Shown piece after piece: positions 6,930-16,114 of a stretch of DNA of 64,000 nt; position 1 is the first letter of the stretch; the number at the start of each line of letters is the position of its first letter. The translations under genes and the position numbers were made by a program. This stretch comes from Larkinella soli. Lineage in GTDB: Bacteria > Bacteroidota > Bacteroidia > Cytophagales > Spirosomataceae. The stretch is from contig NZ_QTJY01000008.1 in assembly GCF_003703975.1 (NCBI RefSeq), positions 62,001 through 126,000 of the forward strand, read 5' to 3'. The notes below the pieces were generated by a model. It worked only from the letters and a program-made list of their open reading frames with translations, did not search any database and was not told the origin of the DNA.

Positions 6930-9900
6930 GTGAGTTACAAAGAATACAAAAACCTGAATTACGCTCAGGTCGCCGACGACGTACTACAGTTCTGGAAGGC
7001 GAACCGCGTGTTCGAGAAATCGGTCGAAACGCGCGACGGTCAGCCCACGTTTACCTTTTACGAAGGCCCCCCCTCGGCCAACGGCAAACCGGGTATTCAC
7101 CACGTGATGGCCCGGGCGATCAAGGATATTTTCTGCCGGTACAAAACGCTTCAGGGCTTTCAGGTGAAGCGCAAGGGCGGCTGGGATACGCACGGCCTCC
7201 CCATCGAACTCCAGGTCGAGAAAGAACTGGGAATCACCAAGGATCATATCGGAAAACCGGCTTCGGAAGGCGGTATTTCCGTCGAGGAATACAACCGCAG
7301 GTGCCGCGAGGCCGTGATGAAATTTACGGACCTCTGGAACGACCTGACCGAAAAGATGGGGTACTGGGTCGATCTGGAAAACCCGTACGTCACCTACCAC
7401 AACGAATACATCGAATCGCTCTGGTACCTGCTCAAAAAGCTGTATGATCAGGGTCTGCTGTATAAAGGCTATACCATCCAACCGTATTCGCCCAAAGCCG
7501 GTACCGGGCTGTCCTCGCACGAGCTGAACATGCCGGGCACGTATAAGGACGTGAAGGACACGACTATCGTGGCGATGTTCAGGGTAAAACCGTCGGAAAA
7601 GGCGCAGCTGCTGGCGTCGGCCGACGGGACACCGAGCTACATCCTGGCCTGGACGACCACCCCCTGGACCCTTCCCGCCAACTCGGCCCTGACCGTCGGC
7701 AAAGACATCGACTACGTGCTGGTGAAGACCTTCAACCCTTACACCCACGAGCCGGTGCAGGTGGTGCTGGCCCAAGCGCTGGTCGGCCGCTGGTTTAACG
7801 AAAAAGGGCAGGACGGCGACTTCGAGGGCTACGCGGCCAGCGATAAGAAACTAACCCCCTGGACCATACTCAAGACGTTCAAAGGCGCCGACCTGGAAGG
7901 CATCGAATATGAACAGCTGCTGCCCTACGTTCAGCCCGAAAAACCCGCGTTCCGCGTCATCCTCGGCGACTTCGTGACGACCGAAGACGGTACGGGCGTC
8001 GTGCATACCTCCCCCACCTTCGGGGCCGACGACTTCCGGGTCGCGCAGGCCAACGGCATCCCGCCGATCATGGTCCGCGATGAAAACGGGAAGGAAGTGC
8101 CCATCGTCGACCGGCAGGGCCGCTTCGTGCAGGAGATCGGCGAGTTCGGCGGGCGGTATGTGAAAGAGCAGTATTACTCCGACGAGGAGCAGGCCGACCC
8201 GGAGTTCCGGCCTACGGACGTGCTGATCGCCATCAAACTGAAGGAGGAAGGCAAGGCGTTCCGCGTCGAGAAATACGAACACCCCTACCCCCACTGCTGG
8301 CGGACCGACAAACCCGTCCTGTATTACCCGCTCGACAGCTGGTTCATCCGCACCACGGCGAAAAAAGACCGGCTGGTCGAACTGAACAAGACCATCAACT
8401 GGATACCCGAAAGCACCGGCACCGGCCGCTTCGGCAACTGGCTCGAAAACCTCGTCGACTGGAACCTCAGCCGCAGCCGCTACTGGGGCACCCCACTGCC
8501 GATCTGGCGCAGCGAAACCGGCGAGGAAGTCTGCATCGGCTCCGTCGCGGAGCTGAAAGAAATGGTTGAATTGTCGAATCGAAGAATGATAGAATTAATT
8601 AAGGCGGAAAACCGTACGGAATGGAATGCCTATCTCGAAAAAAATAATTCAATCATTCAGCAACTCAACAACTCAACAATTGACCTGCACCGCCCTTATG
8701 TCGATGAGGTATACCTCCTCTCCGAGTCCGGGAAGCTCATGCAGCGCGAACCGGACCTGATCGACGTGTGGTTCGATTCGGGGGCCATGCCGTATGCGCA
8801 GTGGCACTATCCGTTCGAGAATAAGGAGATTTTCGATAAGGCCTATCCGGCCGATTTCATCTCGGAGGGCGTCGATCAGACGCGCGGCTGGTTCTTCACG
8901 CTCCACGCCATCGCCGGGATGCTGAACGACTCGGTAGCCTTCAAAAACGTGGTTTCGACGGGTCTGGTGCTGGACAAGAACGGCAATAAGATGTCGAAAC
9001 GGCTGGGCAACGCCGTCGATCCGTTCGATACGCTGGCGACCTACGGGGCCGACGCGACGCGCTGGTACCTGATCACCAACGCCGAGCCCTGGGATAACCT
9101 GAAATTCAATATCGACGGCATCGGGGAAGTGCAACGACGGTTCTTCGGGACGCTGTACAACACCTACTCGTTTTTCGCCCTCTACGCCAACCTCGACGGC
9201 TTCGACTTCGACGGCCGCCGGACCATCCCGGTTTCGGAACGCCCGGAACTGGACCGCTGGATTCTGTCGAAACTTCAGTCGCTGATTCTGGAAGTGGAGC
9301 AGCAGTTCGAAGACTACAACCCAACCAAAGCCGGGCGGGCCATCCAGGATTTCGTCAACGATCACCTGTCGAACTGGTACGTGCGGCTTTCTCGCCGGCG
9401 GTTCTGGAATACGGCCGAAGCCCCCGACAAACGGGCGGCTTACGAAACGCTGCACGAATGCCTGACGACGGTATCGAAACTGATGTCGCCCATTGCGCCC
9501 TTCTTCGCCGACTGGCTGTACCGCAACCTGACGAAGGAAACCGACCTGTCGGTGCACCTGACCGAATTCCCGCCGGCCGAACGCGACCTGATCGACACCG
9601 ATCTGGAAACGTCGATGCAGCTGGGACAGGATATTTCGTCGCTGGTGCATTCGCTGCGGAAAGGCCACAAGATCAAGGTGCGCCAGCCGCTGACGAAGGT
9701 GCTGATCCCGGTACTGAACGAAACCACCCGCCGTCAGATCGAACACGTCGCGCCCATCATCCAGTCGGAGGTCAACGTGAAGGCCGTCGAATTCATCGAC
9801 GACGCGTCGGGCATCCTGAAGAAGAAGATCAAGCCCAACTTCAAGACCCTCGGACCCAAGTTCGGGCCGAAGATGAAGGATGTGGCCGCTACCATCAACG

Positions 9901-10334
9901 CCATGACCGAAGACGACATCCGGAAGCTCGAAGCCGCCGGAAGTCTGTCCTTGGCCATTGGTGAGATTACGATGCAGGACGTGGAAATCCGGACCGAGGA
10001 CGTGCCGGGCTGGCTGGTGGCGAGCGAAGGCAGCCTGACCGTGGCCCTGGACGTAACGATCACGGAAGAACTCCGCCGGGAGGGCATCGCCCGCGATTTC
10101 GTCAACCGGATCCAGAACCTGCGGAAAGACCGTGATTTCGACGTGACCGACAAGATCACCATCACGCTGGAAAACAATAACGCGGTGCTGTCCAACGCCA
10201 TCGAGGCCAACCGGCCCTATATCTGCCGCGAAGTGCAGGCCCAGTCGCTCGACCTGGTGACGGACCTGAACGGCAACGCGACGGAGATCGAAATGGACGA
10301 ATTTCTTCTGCGGGTGAAAATTGAGGTAGTCTGA
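6930..10334 (+). CDS. ileS: Isoleucine--tRNA ligase
   Basis: Class I aminoacyl-tRNA synthetase that charges tRNA-Ile and edits valine, in the cytoplasm; 1134 aa, full length. The GTG start at 6930 gives MSYKEYKNLNYAQ, usual for Bacteroidota. The HIGH signature appears as GKPGIHH (about 52-58) and KMSKR is at about 687-691. The CP1 editing domain (TTTPWTLPAN) and anticodon-binding domain are present. The order and type (eukaryote-like, long) fit the phylum. Odd feature: residues about 545-588, between ELKEMV and DLHRPYVDE, are encoded by an imperfect palindrome of the same family as intergenic repeats elsewhere in this window. The frame stays open, so the enzyme is presumably active. Confidence 0.98.
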   Translation: MSYKEYKNLNYAQVADDVLQFWKANRVFEKSVETRDGQPTFTFYEGPPSANGKPGIHHVMARAIKDIFCRYKTLQGFQVKRKGGWDTHGLPIELQVEKELGITKDHIGKPASEGGISVEEYNRRCREAVMKFTDLWNDLTEKMGYWVDLENPYVTYHNEYIESLWYLLKKLYDQGLLYKGYTIQPYSPKAGTGLSSHELNMPGTYKDVKDTTIVAMFRVKPSEKAQLLASADGTPSYILAWTTTPWTLPANSALTVGKDIDYVLVKTFNPYTHEPVQVVLAQALVGRWFNEKGQDGDFEGYAASDKKLTPWTILKTFKGADLEGIEYEQLLPYVQPEKPAFRVILGDFVTTEDGTGVVHTSPTFGADDFRVAQANGIPPIMVRDENGKEVPIVDRQGRFVQEIGEFGGRYVKEQYYSDEEQADPEFRPTDVLIAIKLKEEGKAFRVEKYEHPYPHCWRTDKPVLYYPLDSWFIRTTAKKDRLVELNKTINWIPESTGTGRFGNWLENLVDWNLSRSRYWGTPLPIWRSETGEEVCIGSVAELKEMVELSNRRMIELIKAENRTEWNAYLEKNNSIIQQLNNSTIDLHRPYVDEVYLLSESGKLMQREPDLIDVWFDSGAMPYAQWHYPFENKEIFDKAYPADFISEGVDQTRGWFFTLHAIAGMLNDSVAFKNVVSTGLVLDKNGNKMSKRLGNAVDPFDTLATYGADATRWYLITNAEPWDNLKFNIDGIGEVQRRFFGTLYNTYSFFALYANLDGFDFDGRRTIPVSERPELDRWILSKLQSLILEVEQQFEDYNPTKAGRAIQDFVNDHLSNWYVRLSRRRFWNTAEAPDKRAAYETLHECLTTVSKLMSPIAPFFADWLYRNLTKETDLSVHLTEFPPAERDLIDTDLETSMQLGQDISSLVHSLRKGHKIKVRQPLTKVLIPVLNETTRRQIEHVAPIIQSEVNVKAVEFIDDASGILKKKIKPNFKTLGPKFGPKMKDVAATINAMTEDDIRKLEAAGSLSLAIGEITMQDVEIRTEDVPGWLVASEGSLTVALDVTITEELRREGIARDFVNRIQNLRKDRDFDVTDKITITLENNNAVLSNAIEANRPYICREVQAQSLDLVTDLNGNATEIEMDEFLLRVKIEVV
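8564..8691 (+). repeat. Palindromic TTGAATGA-type repeat embedded in ileS
   Basis: The right arm at 8645-8685 (TAATTCAATCATTCAGCAAC followed by CTCAACA units) closely matches the right arm of the intergenic repeat at 39157-39190. The left arm (8564-8600) is its degenerate reverse complement. The arms lie within the ileS reading frame and code for MVELSNRRMIELIK and NNSIIQQLNNST. Confidence 0.7.
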
Positions 10335-10348
10335 TCCCGGACTACCTC
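10323..10348. terminator. Hairpin spanning the converging ileS and GH9 stop codons
   Basis: GAGGTAGTC (10323-10331) pairs with GACTACCTC (10340-10348) across an 8-base loop. It includes the last codons of both convergent genes, whose stops are only 7 bases apart. No long U-tract follows on the plus strand, so termination is plausible but weak. Confidence 0.4.
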
Positions 10349-13300
10349 ACCAGCAGTTTTTTCACCTGCTGACTGGTTTCCCCGTCTACTTTGAGGTAAT
10401 ACAGGCCCGGAGACAGCTTAGGTACGGAAAGCTGCTTCTCCGGGCTATTTAGTTTGAAGTTCTGCCGCAGGAGGGACCGCCCCTGTCCGTCGGTCAGCGT
10501 CGTCTGGACGGCCTCATCCGCCCCGAAGCCGCTGAACTTCAGCGTCACCTGCGAGCGGCCGTTGTCGACCGGGTTCGGATATACCGACACCTCCGGCTGA
10601 AAAGCCGCCACCTCCGCCGAAACGCCCTCCCGGGCCGTGGCCGAATTAGCCAGATAAATCCTGTCGAAATAACAGACCGGCCGGGCGCTTCCCGTCGCTT
10701 CCTGGAAGAAAATGTCGGTCAGGGTGGCCGGATTACCGAAGGTAGACAGCGGCACCGTAATCAGCTTCCACTGGTTGGCGGTGGTTGTGAAGCGGTACGA
10801 CGGCCCGCCCCCGTTCAGGATGACCTGAATCTGCTGGCCGGTATTGGTGCCGCCGTGTACCCAGAATTTCAGATGCGTAAATCCGCTCAGGCCCACGGCC
10901 GTATTGGCGTGCAGGTAAAGCCCCGCCCAGCCCGCATCGTATTTTGCCGAAAGGCTTTTGGTCCCGCTGTACACCGGCGTGGAGTTGGCCAAATTCCGGG
11001 TCGTATTCCACGACCAGTCTACCCAGTTCGCGTTGAGCGCGTCGTCGTAGATCATGGCGGTCGCCGGGGCCGTACCGTTGACGGTGACGGCGGTGGTGGC
11101 GGTTTTCGTACAGCCGTTCAGCCCGACCGTCAGCGTATAGGTACCGGCGGCTGCCGGGGTGACGCCCGCGAGGGACGGATTCTGAACACTGGAGGTAAAG
11201 CTGTTCGGACCGGACCAGCTGTAGGTTGCTCCGGCACCGGCATTGGCGGCCGTCAGATTCAGCGTCTGCCCGGCAGGAATCGGACTGTTGCTCGAAGCGG
11301 TGGCCGTCGGAACCGGGTTGATCGTTACGCTCGTGGTGGCCGTCTGGGCGGTGCCGCCGGCCGGTGTGATGGTGACGGTATAGGAGCCGGCCGCCGTCGC
11401 GCCGGCATTGGCGATGGCCGGGTTCTGCTGGGTGGAGGTAAAGCCGTTCGGTCCTTTCCAGGCATAGGCAGCTCCCGTTCCCCCGCCCGAAGCCGTCAGG
11501 TTCAGCGTCTGGCCGGTGCAGACCGGGCTGTTGCTCGATGCGGTAACATTCGGCTGGCTGCCGCCGTTCTCCGTAAAATAGGCTACGACGAACGTATAAC
11601 CCGCCTGGTAATAGATGGCCGGTTCGGTCACTTCCCAGGAAGCATCCGGCCAGGAAGTATTCCAGTCGCGGTAGACTTTCATGGGCGGTTCGCCTTTCGG
11701 CGGGGCGGTCGTTCCCGAATAATACTGGTTCGGCCCTCCGGCCAGAAAACCGGGTGCCGGTCCGAACTGAGAGTTGGCCCCGTCGTACCGGGCCGAGCCG
11801 TCGCGGTACCAGCTGTGGTAAATCTCCATCACGGAATTTTCCGCCCCGGCATTCGCTCCTTTGGCGCCCATGTTGCTGAGGTAGACCCAGTTCAGCGGGT
11901 TGCGGCCGTGGATGTAATGCAGGTATTCTTCGGCAATTTCCTTATACAGAGCGGTTTTGGCGGTATTGACCCCCAGTTCGGCCGAGAGGATCGATAGCTG
12001 GGCCCACTTCATTTTCTGAAGATTGGACCCCCAGGAATAATGACCGTTCCACATAAACCCCAGATACGGGTCGTTGCGGGAGGTAAAATAGGGTTCGATG
12101 AACCAGTCCATGACGTTCAGGAAGCGGCTTTTAAGCTCACCGACGATGGAGGCCGTGGCGTTGGGCGTCTGGCTATAGACGAAGTAGGCCCGGTTGAGGT
12201 CCCAGCAGAGCGACGCATCGAGGTGGCCGTTCGAGAAGGGATGGAACCCGTTCTCACTGGTGCCGCCGACGTCCTTGTAGTTGGCCTCGAAGTAGGTTTT
12301 GTATTTGGCGGTTCCGGTAGTCCGAAAGAGTTCGGCGGCTGCGTAGATGCGAAGCCGTTTGTCGGCATTGCCGTTGGAACCGGCGTCGGCGGCCGCCAGC
12401 GAGGCTCCGTCGGTACCGGAGGCCGGGTTCATGGCCGGGGTCGATTCCAGGTAGGCCCAGGCCCGTTCGGAGGCTGTCCGCAGCGTGGTGGCATAGGCCG
12501 GGTTGGTGTTCTGATACAGGCGGGCGGCATGGGCGGTCAGGGCGGCAAAGGTAGCCGTGGCCCAGGTGGTGATGTTGGTGTAATACCGGGGCTGGGTGTC
12601 GGTGGCGGGGTTGTCCGTGCCATTGTCGTAGCTGGTGACGGCCACCCGGTTATGCACACCCCCGCTTCCGGCCTGCATCTTCAGCAGCCAGTCGAATTCC
12701 CACTTCAGTTCGTCGAGCAGGTCGGGAATGCTGTTACCGGATTCGGGAATGTTCGTGTTGTCGGGAAAGGCGGTGGGGCGGAGTTCGTAGGCCACCATCA
12801 GGTCCCAGAGCGTCCCGGACAGAAACGGCACGTACTTGTTGTAATCGCCGGCATCATACCAGCCTCCCCGTACGTCGAGGTTCGTGCCGCCCTGGGCGGA
12901 GGTGGTATACAACTGAGCGTTGGCGTCCTGACCATGGGCGGCCGGGTGCGTCCAGTTGCCGCCGAAGGTGGCCGGGATGTCGGTTCCGCTGCGCTGGTAG
13001 TAGAAAGTGCGGACGGAGGTCCGGAGAACCGGCGCGTAAACGTCGGCTTTGATGTCGAAGTCGTAGGAACGAAGGCTGTTCGACGGGTCGACGATGTAAT
13101 AGGTTCCGGGGGTGGTCAGACCGGAAAAGTCACCGTGCCAGACCTTGTCGCCCGAGTCGCCGTGGGTGTTGCCGGCATTCCAGGCCGTAACATTTCCCGA
13201 AAAGACGACGGTATTATCAGATTTACGACGCACCTGGAACTGGCCGCCGGGGGTGTAACTGATGCTGCCGTTCTGGCCGCTGACGGGATCGGCGAAGATC

Positions 13301-13473
13301 ACGTGCTTCCGTGCAGCGGCCCGCCACCCGAATTGATCGACAATAATCTGCTTGCTGACGGTCTGGGCCTGAAGGGTGATGGAGGTACCGGAAAGCAAAA
13401 ACAAGACACCGGTAATATAGCGACGCCCGAGGCATTGAACCCGTTGTTGAATACCAGTAAAGTAGTGTATCAT
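10342..13473 (-). CDS. Secreted GH9 endoglucanase with Ig-like, CBM and T9SS sorting domains
   Basis: Modular cellulase/beta-glucanase of 1043 residues. Order: signal peptide (cleaved near LQAQ, residue 37), CelD_N Ig-like domain (about 40-125), (alpha/alpha)6 GH9 catalytic domain (about 130-630), two Ig-like repeats beginning NVTASSNSPVCTGQTLNL and TATASSNSPIPAGQTLNL (about 640-800), a carbohydrate-binding-like beta-sandwich (about 805-945), and a C-terminal type IX sorting domain (about 965-1043, ending LYYLKVDGETSQQVKKLLVR). GH9 hallmarks are GGWYDAGDYNKYVPF with the catalytic Asp pair, HGRNPLNWVYLS, and the acid Glu in EVTEPAIYYQAGY. The product should be surface-attached or released via T9SS. 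Standalone gene, convergent with ileS. Confidence 0.95.
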   Translation of the reverse strand: MIHYFTGIQQRVQCLGRRYITGVLFLLSGTSITLQAQTVSKQIIVDQFGWRAAARKHVIFADPVSGQNGSISYTPGGQFQVRRKSDNTVVFSGNVTAWNAGNTHGDSGDKVWHGDFSGLTTPGTYYIVDPSNSLRSYDFDIKADVYAPVLRTSVRTFYYQRSGTDIPATFGGNWTHPAAHGQDANAQLYTTSAQGGTNLDVRGGWYDAGDYNKYVPFLSGTLWDLMVAYELRPTAFPDNTNIPESGNSIPDLLDELKWEFDWLLKMQAGSGGVHNRVAVTSYDNGTDNPATDTQPRYYTNITTWATATFAALTAHAARLYQNTNPAYATTLRTASERAWAYLESTPAMNPASGTDGASLAAADAGSNGNADKRLRIYAAAELFRTTGTAKYKTYFEANYKDVGGTSENGFHPFSNGHLDASLCWDLNRAYFVYSQTPNATASIVGELKSRFLNVMDWFIEPYFTSRNDPYLGFMWNGHYSWGSNLQKMKWAQLSILSAELGVNTAKTALYKEIAEEYLHYIHGRNPLNWVYLSNMGAKGANAGAENSVMEIYHSWYRDGSARYDGANSQFGPAPGFLAGGPNQYYSGTTAPPKGEPPMKVYRDWNTSWPDASWEVTEPAIYYQAGYTFVVAYFTENGGSQPNVTASSNSPVCTGQTLNLTASGGGTGAAYAWKGPNGFTSTQQNPAIANAGATAAGSYTVTITPAGGTAQTATTSVTINPVPTATASSNSPIPAGQTLNLTAANAGAGATYSWSGPNSFTSSVQNPSLAGVTPAAAGTYTLTVGLNGCTKTATTAVTVNGTAPATAMIYDDALNANWVDWSWNTTRNLANSTPVYSGTKSLSAKYDAGWAGLYLHANTAVGLSGFTHLKFWVHGGTNTGQQIQVILNGGGPSYRFTTTANQWKLITVPLSTFGNPATLTDIFFQEATGSARPVCYFDRIYLANSATAREGVSAEVAAFQPEVSVYPNPVDNGRSQVTLKFSGFGADEAVQTTLTDGQGRSLLRQNFKLNSPEKQLSVPKLSPGLYYLKVDGETSQQVKKLLVR

Positions 13474-13788
13474 AACGTTTTGCCGTGAGTAAGGGTAGGT
13501 TCAAACCACCAAGCAAAATAAATGCCATCGTCTGACAATACCGGAAGGAAGTTTGCTTTACTCAGAGATTCGGCTTACCAGTTGCCGAACAAGGCAGGAA
13601 GAGAGGTATTCGAAGAAAAAAAAGGTGGTGAACTGTTCTTGCCGCACTTTTCCGATCTTCACAGGAGTTCACCACCTGAAAAAATAACGCAATCGGAAAA
13701 TGATTGTTTTATTAAATGGTAAATGATTACATAAAATTTCGATCAACTGATCGAACGGGACAACTGCCGGTCCATTTCCGGCCGGATT
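13474..13788. other. Intergenic region between GH9 and racemase genes
   Basis: About 315 bases, AT-richer than its flanks. It holds the minus-strand terminator for the racemase (13616-13677) and an 8-bp palindrome TTCGATCA-AC-TGATCGAA at 13738-13755, possibly a protein site. A 66-codon plus-strand frame runs through the terminator and shows no coding character. Confidence 0.6.
13616..13677 (-). terminator. Intrinsic terminator downstream of the racemase gene
   Basis: AGGTGGTGAACT (13623-13634) pairs perfectly with AGTTCACCACCT (13666-13677). Read on the minus strand the stem is followed by eight T residues (13623-13616). The 31-base loop is longer than usual. Confidence 0.65.
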
Positions 13789-14481
13789 TCAGGACAGGCA
13801 GAAGTCTACGGCCGCCATGGCGTGCAGGGTCGTGGTATCGAACAGCGGCACCTCCGTATGCTCCGGCCGGACCAGCAGCGGGATCTCCGTACAGCCCAGA
13901 ACGACGCCTTCCGCGCCCCGATCCGCCAGCCGGCCGATCATCTCCAGATACCGCCCGCGGGTGGTATCGCTGAAAATGCCCCGCCCGAATTCTTCATAGA
14001 TGGTCCGGTGAATGAAGTCCTTATCGGGTTCATGGGGCAGAATCACCTCGATTCCGAAACGCTCCTTCAGCCTCCGGCGGAAAAAAGCCCGTTCCATCGT
14101 GAACCGGGTGCCCATCAGGCCAACCCGATTCAGGCCGGCTTTCCGGATGGCCTCCCCGGCCGCGTCGGCAATGTGCAGCAACGGGACGGAAAGCCGGTCG
14201 GCGACGGCATCGGCTACCTCATGCTGGGTGTTGCAGGCAATCACCACACACTCCGCTCCGGCCAGAACCAGCCCCTGAGCCATTCCGTCGACGGCCCGTT
14301 CGACGGCGGCCCAGTCGTCGGCCTTCTGCCACTGGACGAATTCCTCAAAATCGGCATTGGAGAGAATCAGTTTGGCCGAGTGGTTGCCGCCCAGCCGGCA
14401 GCCCACCTCCTGATTGATGATCCGGTAATAGGCCGCGGAGCTTTCCCAGGACATTCCGCCGATGATTCCGAGTGTTTTCAT
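13789..14481 (-). CDS. Aspartate/glutamate racemase family protein
   Basis: Cofactor-independent amino-acid racemase, cytoplasmic, 230 aa. Begins MKTLGIIGGMSWESSAAYY, the typical start of the aspartate racemase branch. Both catalytic cysteines are visible: VVIACNTQHEVAD (about residue 85) and VVLGCTEIPLLV (about 196). It probably interconverts L- and D-aspartate, perhaps for cell-wall peptide supply, though broader substrate range is common. It follows menA by 4 bases on the same strand, so the two are likely co-transcribed. Confidence 0.9.
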   Translation of the reverse strand: MKTLGIIGGMSWESSAAYYRIINQEVGCRLGGNHSAKLILSNADFEEFVQWQKADDWAAVERAVDGMAQGLVLAGAECVVIACNTQHEVADAVADRLSVPLLHIADAAGEAIRKAGLNRVGLMGTRFTMERAFFRRRLKERFGIEVILPHEPDKDFIHRTIYEEFGRGIFSDTTRGRYLEMIGRLADRGAEGVVLGCTEIPLLVRPEHTEVPLFDTTTLHAMAAVDFCLS

Positions 14482-14485
14482 GGGA

Positions 14486-15382
14486 TCAGGAAAGCAGCTG
14501 GCCGAGGCCGAAGAGGATCACGAATACGAGAGTCGAAAGGGCCAGCTGGCCCAGGCGCGGGTTCAGCTCGGCCGACTTTTTATGGTGCGCCACGGCCCGG
14601 CCGTTGATCAGAAACAGCGGAAACGCCAGGACATAGAGCCAGCTCAGCCACGAATGGCCCGTCAGCAACGTATAAAGGATGGCGCAGAACATTCCGCCCA
14701 GGAGCAGGAGCCAGTGGTAGCGGATGGCCCGCTCCAGGCCCAGCCGCACGGGAACCGAGTATTTGCCGGTTTTGGCGTCCGTCTCGATGTCGCGGATGTT
14801 GTTGATGTTCAGCACGCCGGTGGCAAAGAGTCCCACGCTGGTGGCCGGCAGCAGCAGGATCGCGTCGAAGGTGAGCGTATGCAGGAAATAGGTGCCCAGA
14901 ACCCCCACCCAGCCGAAAAAGATCAGCACGGCAATGTCGCCGAAGCCGCTGTACCCGTAGGGCCGCCGGCCGTTGGTGTAGGCGATGGCCGCGCCGATGC
15001 AGAGAAAACCGAGGATCAGAAAGCCCCAGAAAGTTTGGGCCGGGGCATCATGCAGCGCTTCATACAGCAGCCCGATGCCCGAAACCAGCGCCAGCGCCGA
15101 AGTGACGATGATTCCGCGCAGCATCGCTTCCCGGGTAATCAGGCCGGTGGCGACGGCCCGCCGGGGGCCGACCCGCTCGGCGGTGTCCTTGCCCGAGACG
15201 GCATCGCCGTAATCGTTGGCGAAGTTGGAAAGAATCTGAAGGAAAATGGTGGTCAGGGCCGCCAGGACGGCAATCGTCCAGCTGAACCGACCGGAAGCCG
15301 AAGCCAGAAAACTACCCAGGATGATGCTGGCCAGAGCCAGAGGCAACGTACGCGGCCGGGCGGCCGCAAGCCAGGAGCGCAT
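14486..15382 (-). CDS. menA: 1,4-dihydroxy-2-naphthoate polyprenyltransferase
   Basis: UbiA-superfamily inner-membrane enzyme that prenylates dihydroxynaphthoate to make demethylmenaquinone. 298 aa with about eight or nine membrane helices. The two Asp-rich motifs are present: NFANDYGDAVSGKD (about 52-65) and NNIRDIETDAKTGK (about 193-206). The motif wording fits MenA rather than UbiA or a chlorophyll synthase. No other men genes adjoin it in this window. Confidence 0.93.
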   Translation of the reverse strand: MRSWLAAARPRTLPLALASIILGSFLASASGRFSWTIAVLAALTTIFLQILSNFANDYGDAVSGKDTAERVGPRRAVATGLITREAMLRGIIVTSALALVSGIGLLYEALHDAPAQTFWGFLILGFLCIGAAIAYTNGRRPYGYSGFGDIAVLIFFGWVGVLGTYFLHTLTFDAILLLPATSVGLFATGVLNINNIRDIETDAKTGKYSVPVRLGLERAIRYHWLLLLGGMFCAILYTLLTGHSWLSWLYVLAFPLFLINGRAVAHHKKSAELNPRLGQLALSTLVFVILFGLGQLLS

Positions 15383-15393
15383 GGGATCTAAAA

Positions 15394-15460
15394 TTAAAAT
15401 GCCGGGTGTAAAAGTAGTTCCGCGAATGGAGCAGCGCTACTTTTTCACCCGACATTTTAA
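15394..15460. terminator. Long imperfect inverted repeat between glutathione peroxidase and menA
   Basis: Arms of 24 bases (15394-15417 and 15437-15460) pair with only two mismatches around a 19-base loop. The core is CGGGTG/CACCCG with AT-rich outer and inner parts. On the minus strand it lies downstream of the peroxidase gene and is followed by T-rich bases, so it may terminate that transcript or form a processing stem. Confidence 0.5.
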
Positions 15461-15481
15461 GGGATCAATCTAAGTAACCGA

Positions 15482-16099
15482 TTAAATGCCGACGGCGGCC
15501 TTGAACTCGTCGTCGTTCGGTTTTACTTTCGAGCCGAAGAAATGAGTCAGTTCCCCTTTTTCATTGATGACGTATTTGCAGAAGTTCCAGGTCGGAACCT
15601 TGTCGTTCCAGCCGTTCAGCGACTTGTCCGACAGCCACTTGTACAGCGGGTGCTGGTTTTCACCGAGGACTTCGACTTTTTCGAACATCGGGAAGGTCAC
15701 CCCGTAATTCTTCTTGCAGAACTCGGCGATTTCTTCGTTGGAGCCGGGGTCCTGGTTCTTGAAGTTGTTCGACGGGAAACCCAGCACGATGATTTTGTCA
15801 CCGTGCTTCTTGTAGAAAGCTTCCCAGTCTTCGAACTGCGGAGTATAGCCGCATTTGGAAGCCGTGTTCAGCACGACGACTTTTTTGCCTTTGAACTGCT
15901 TGAGGGATACGGATTTGCCCTCGATCGAGTTGACCGTAAAGTCAAACAGGGTTTTCGTCGGAGCTATTGCCGATTCGGGCCGCTCCGCCACTTCGTTCCG
16001 ATCTTTCAAAACGTGAGTAAGAATACTTTTGACTGACATAAAGCTGGATAAGGTTACAGCTAATACAATAACGCTGACTACAAGAAGTGACTTTTTCAT
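15482..16099 (-). CDS. Glutathione peroxidase-like thiol peroxidase, membrane-anchored or exported
   Basis: Thioredoxin-fold peroxidase that reduces hydroperoxides; bacterial cysteine forms often use thioredoxin rather than glutathione. 205 aa with an N-terminal signal or anchor helix (MKKSLLVVSVIVLAVTLSSF), so it probably acts in the periplasm. Peroxidatic C83 lies in NTASKCGYT. GFPSNNFKNQDPGSNEEI and WNFCKYVI carry the conserved Gln-position and Trp/Asn motifs, and FCKKNYGV holds a possible resolving Cys. It lies 15 bases after argS on the same strand. Confidence 0.93.
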   Translation of the reverse strand: MKKSLLVVSVIVLAVTLSSFMSVKSILTHVLKDRNEVAERPESAIAPTKTLFDFTVNSIEGKSVSLKQFKGKKVVVLNTASKCGYTPQFEDWEAFYKKHGDKIIVLGFPSNNFKNQDPGSNEEIAEFCKKNYGVTFPMFEKVEVLGENQHPLYKWLSDKSLNGWNDKVPTWNFCKYVINEKGELTHFFGSKVKPNDDEFKAAVGI

Positions 16100-16114
16100 T
16101 GGAATAGTACGGGT

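Noticed and set aside
12040-13488. 482-codon plus-strand frame opposite the GH9 gene
   Set aside because: It is a shadow of the GH9 gene caused by high GC; Gly/Val-rich with no domain, while the minus strand has a complete GH9 protein.
13522-13722. 66-codon plus-strand frame between the GH9 and racemase genes
   Set aside because: It runs through the minus-strand terminator and its A-run, has no recognisable domain and unusual composition.
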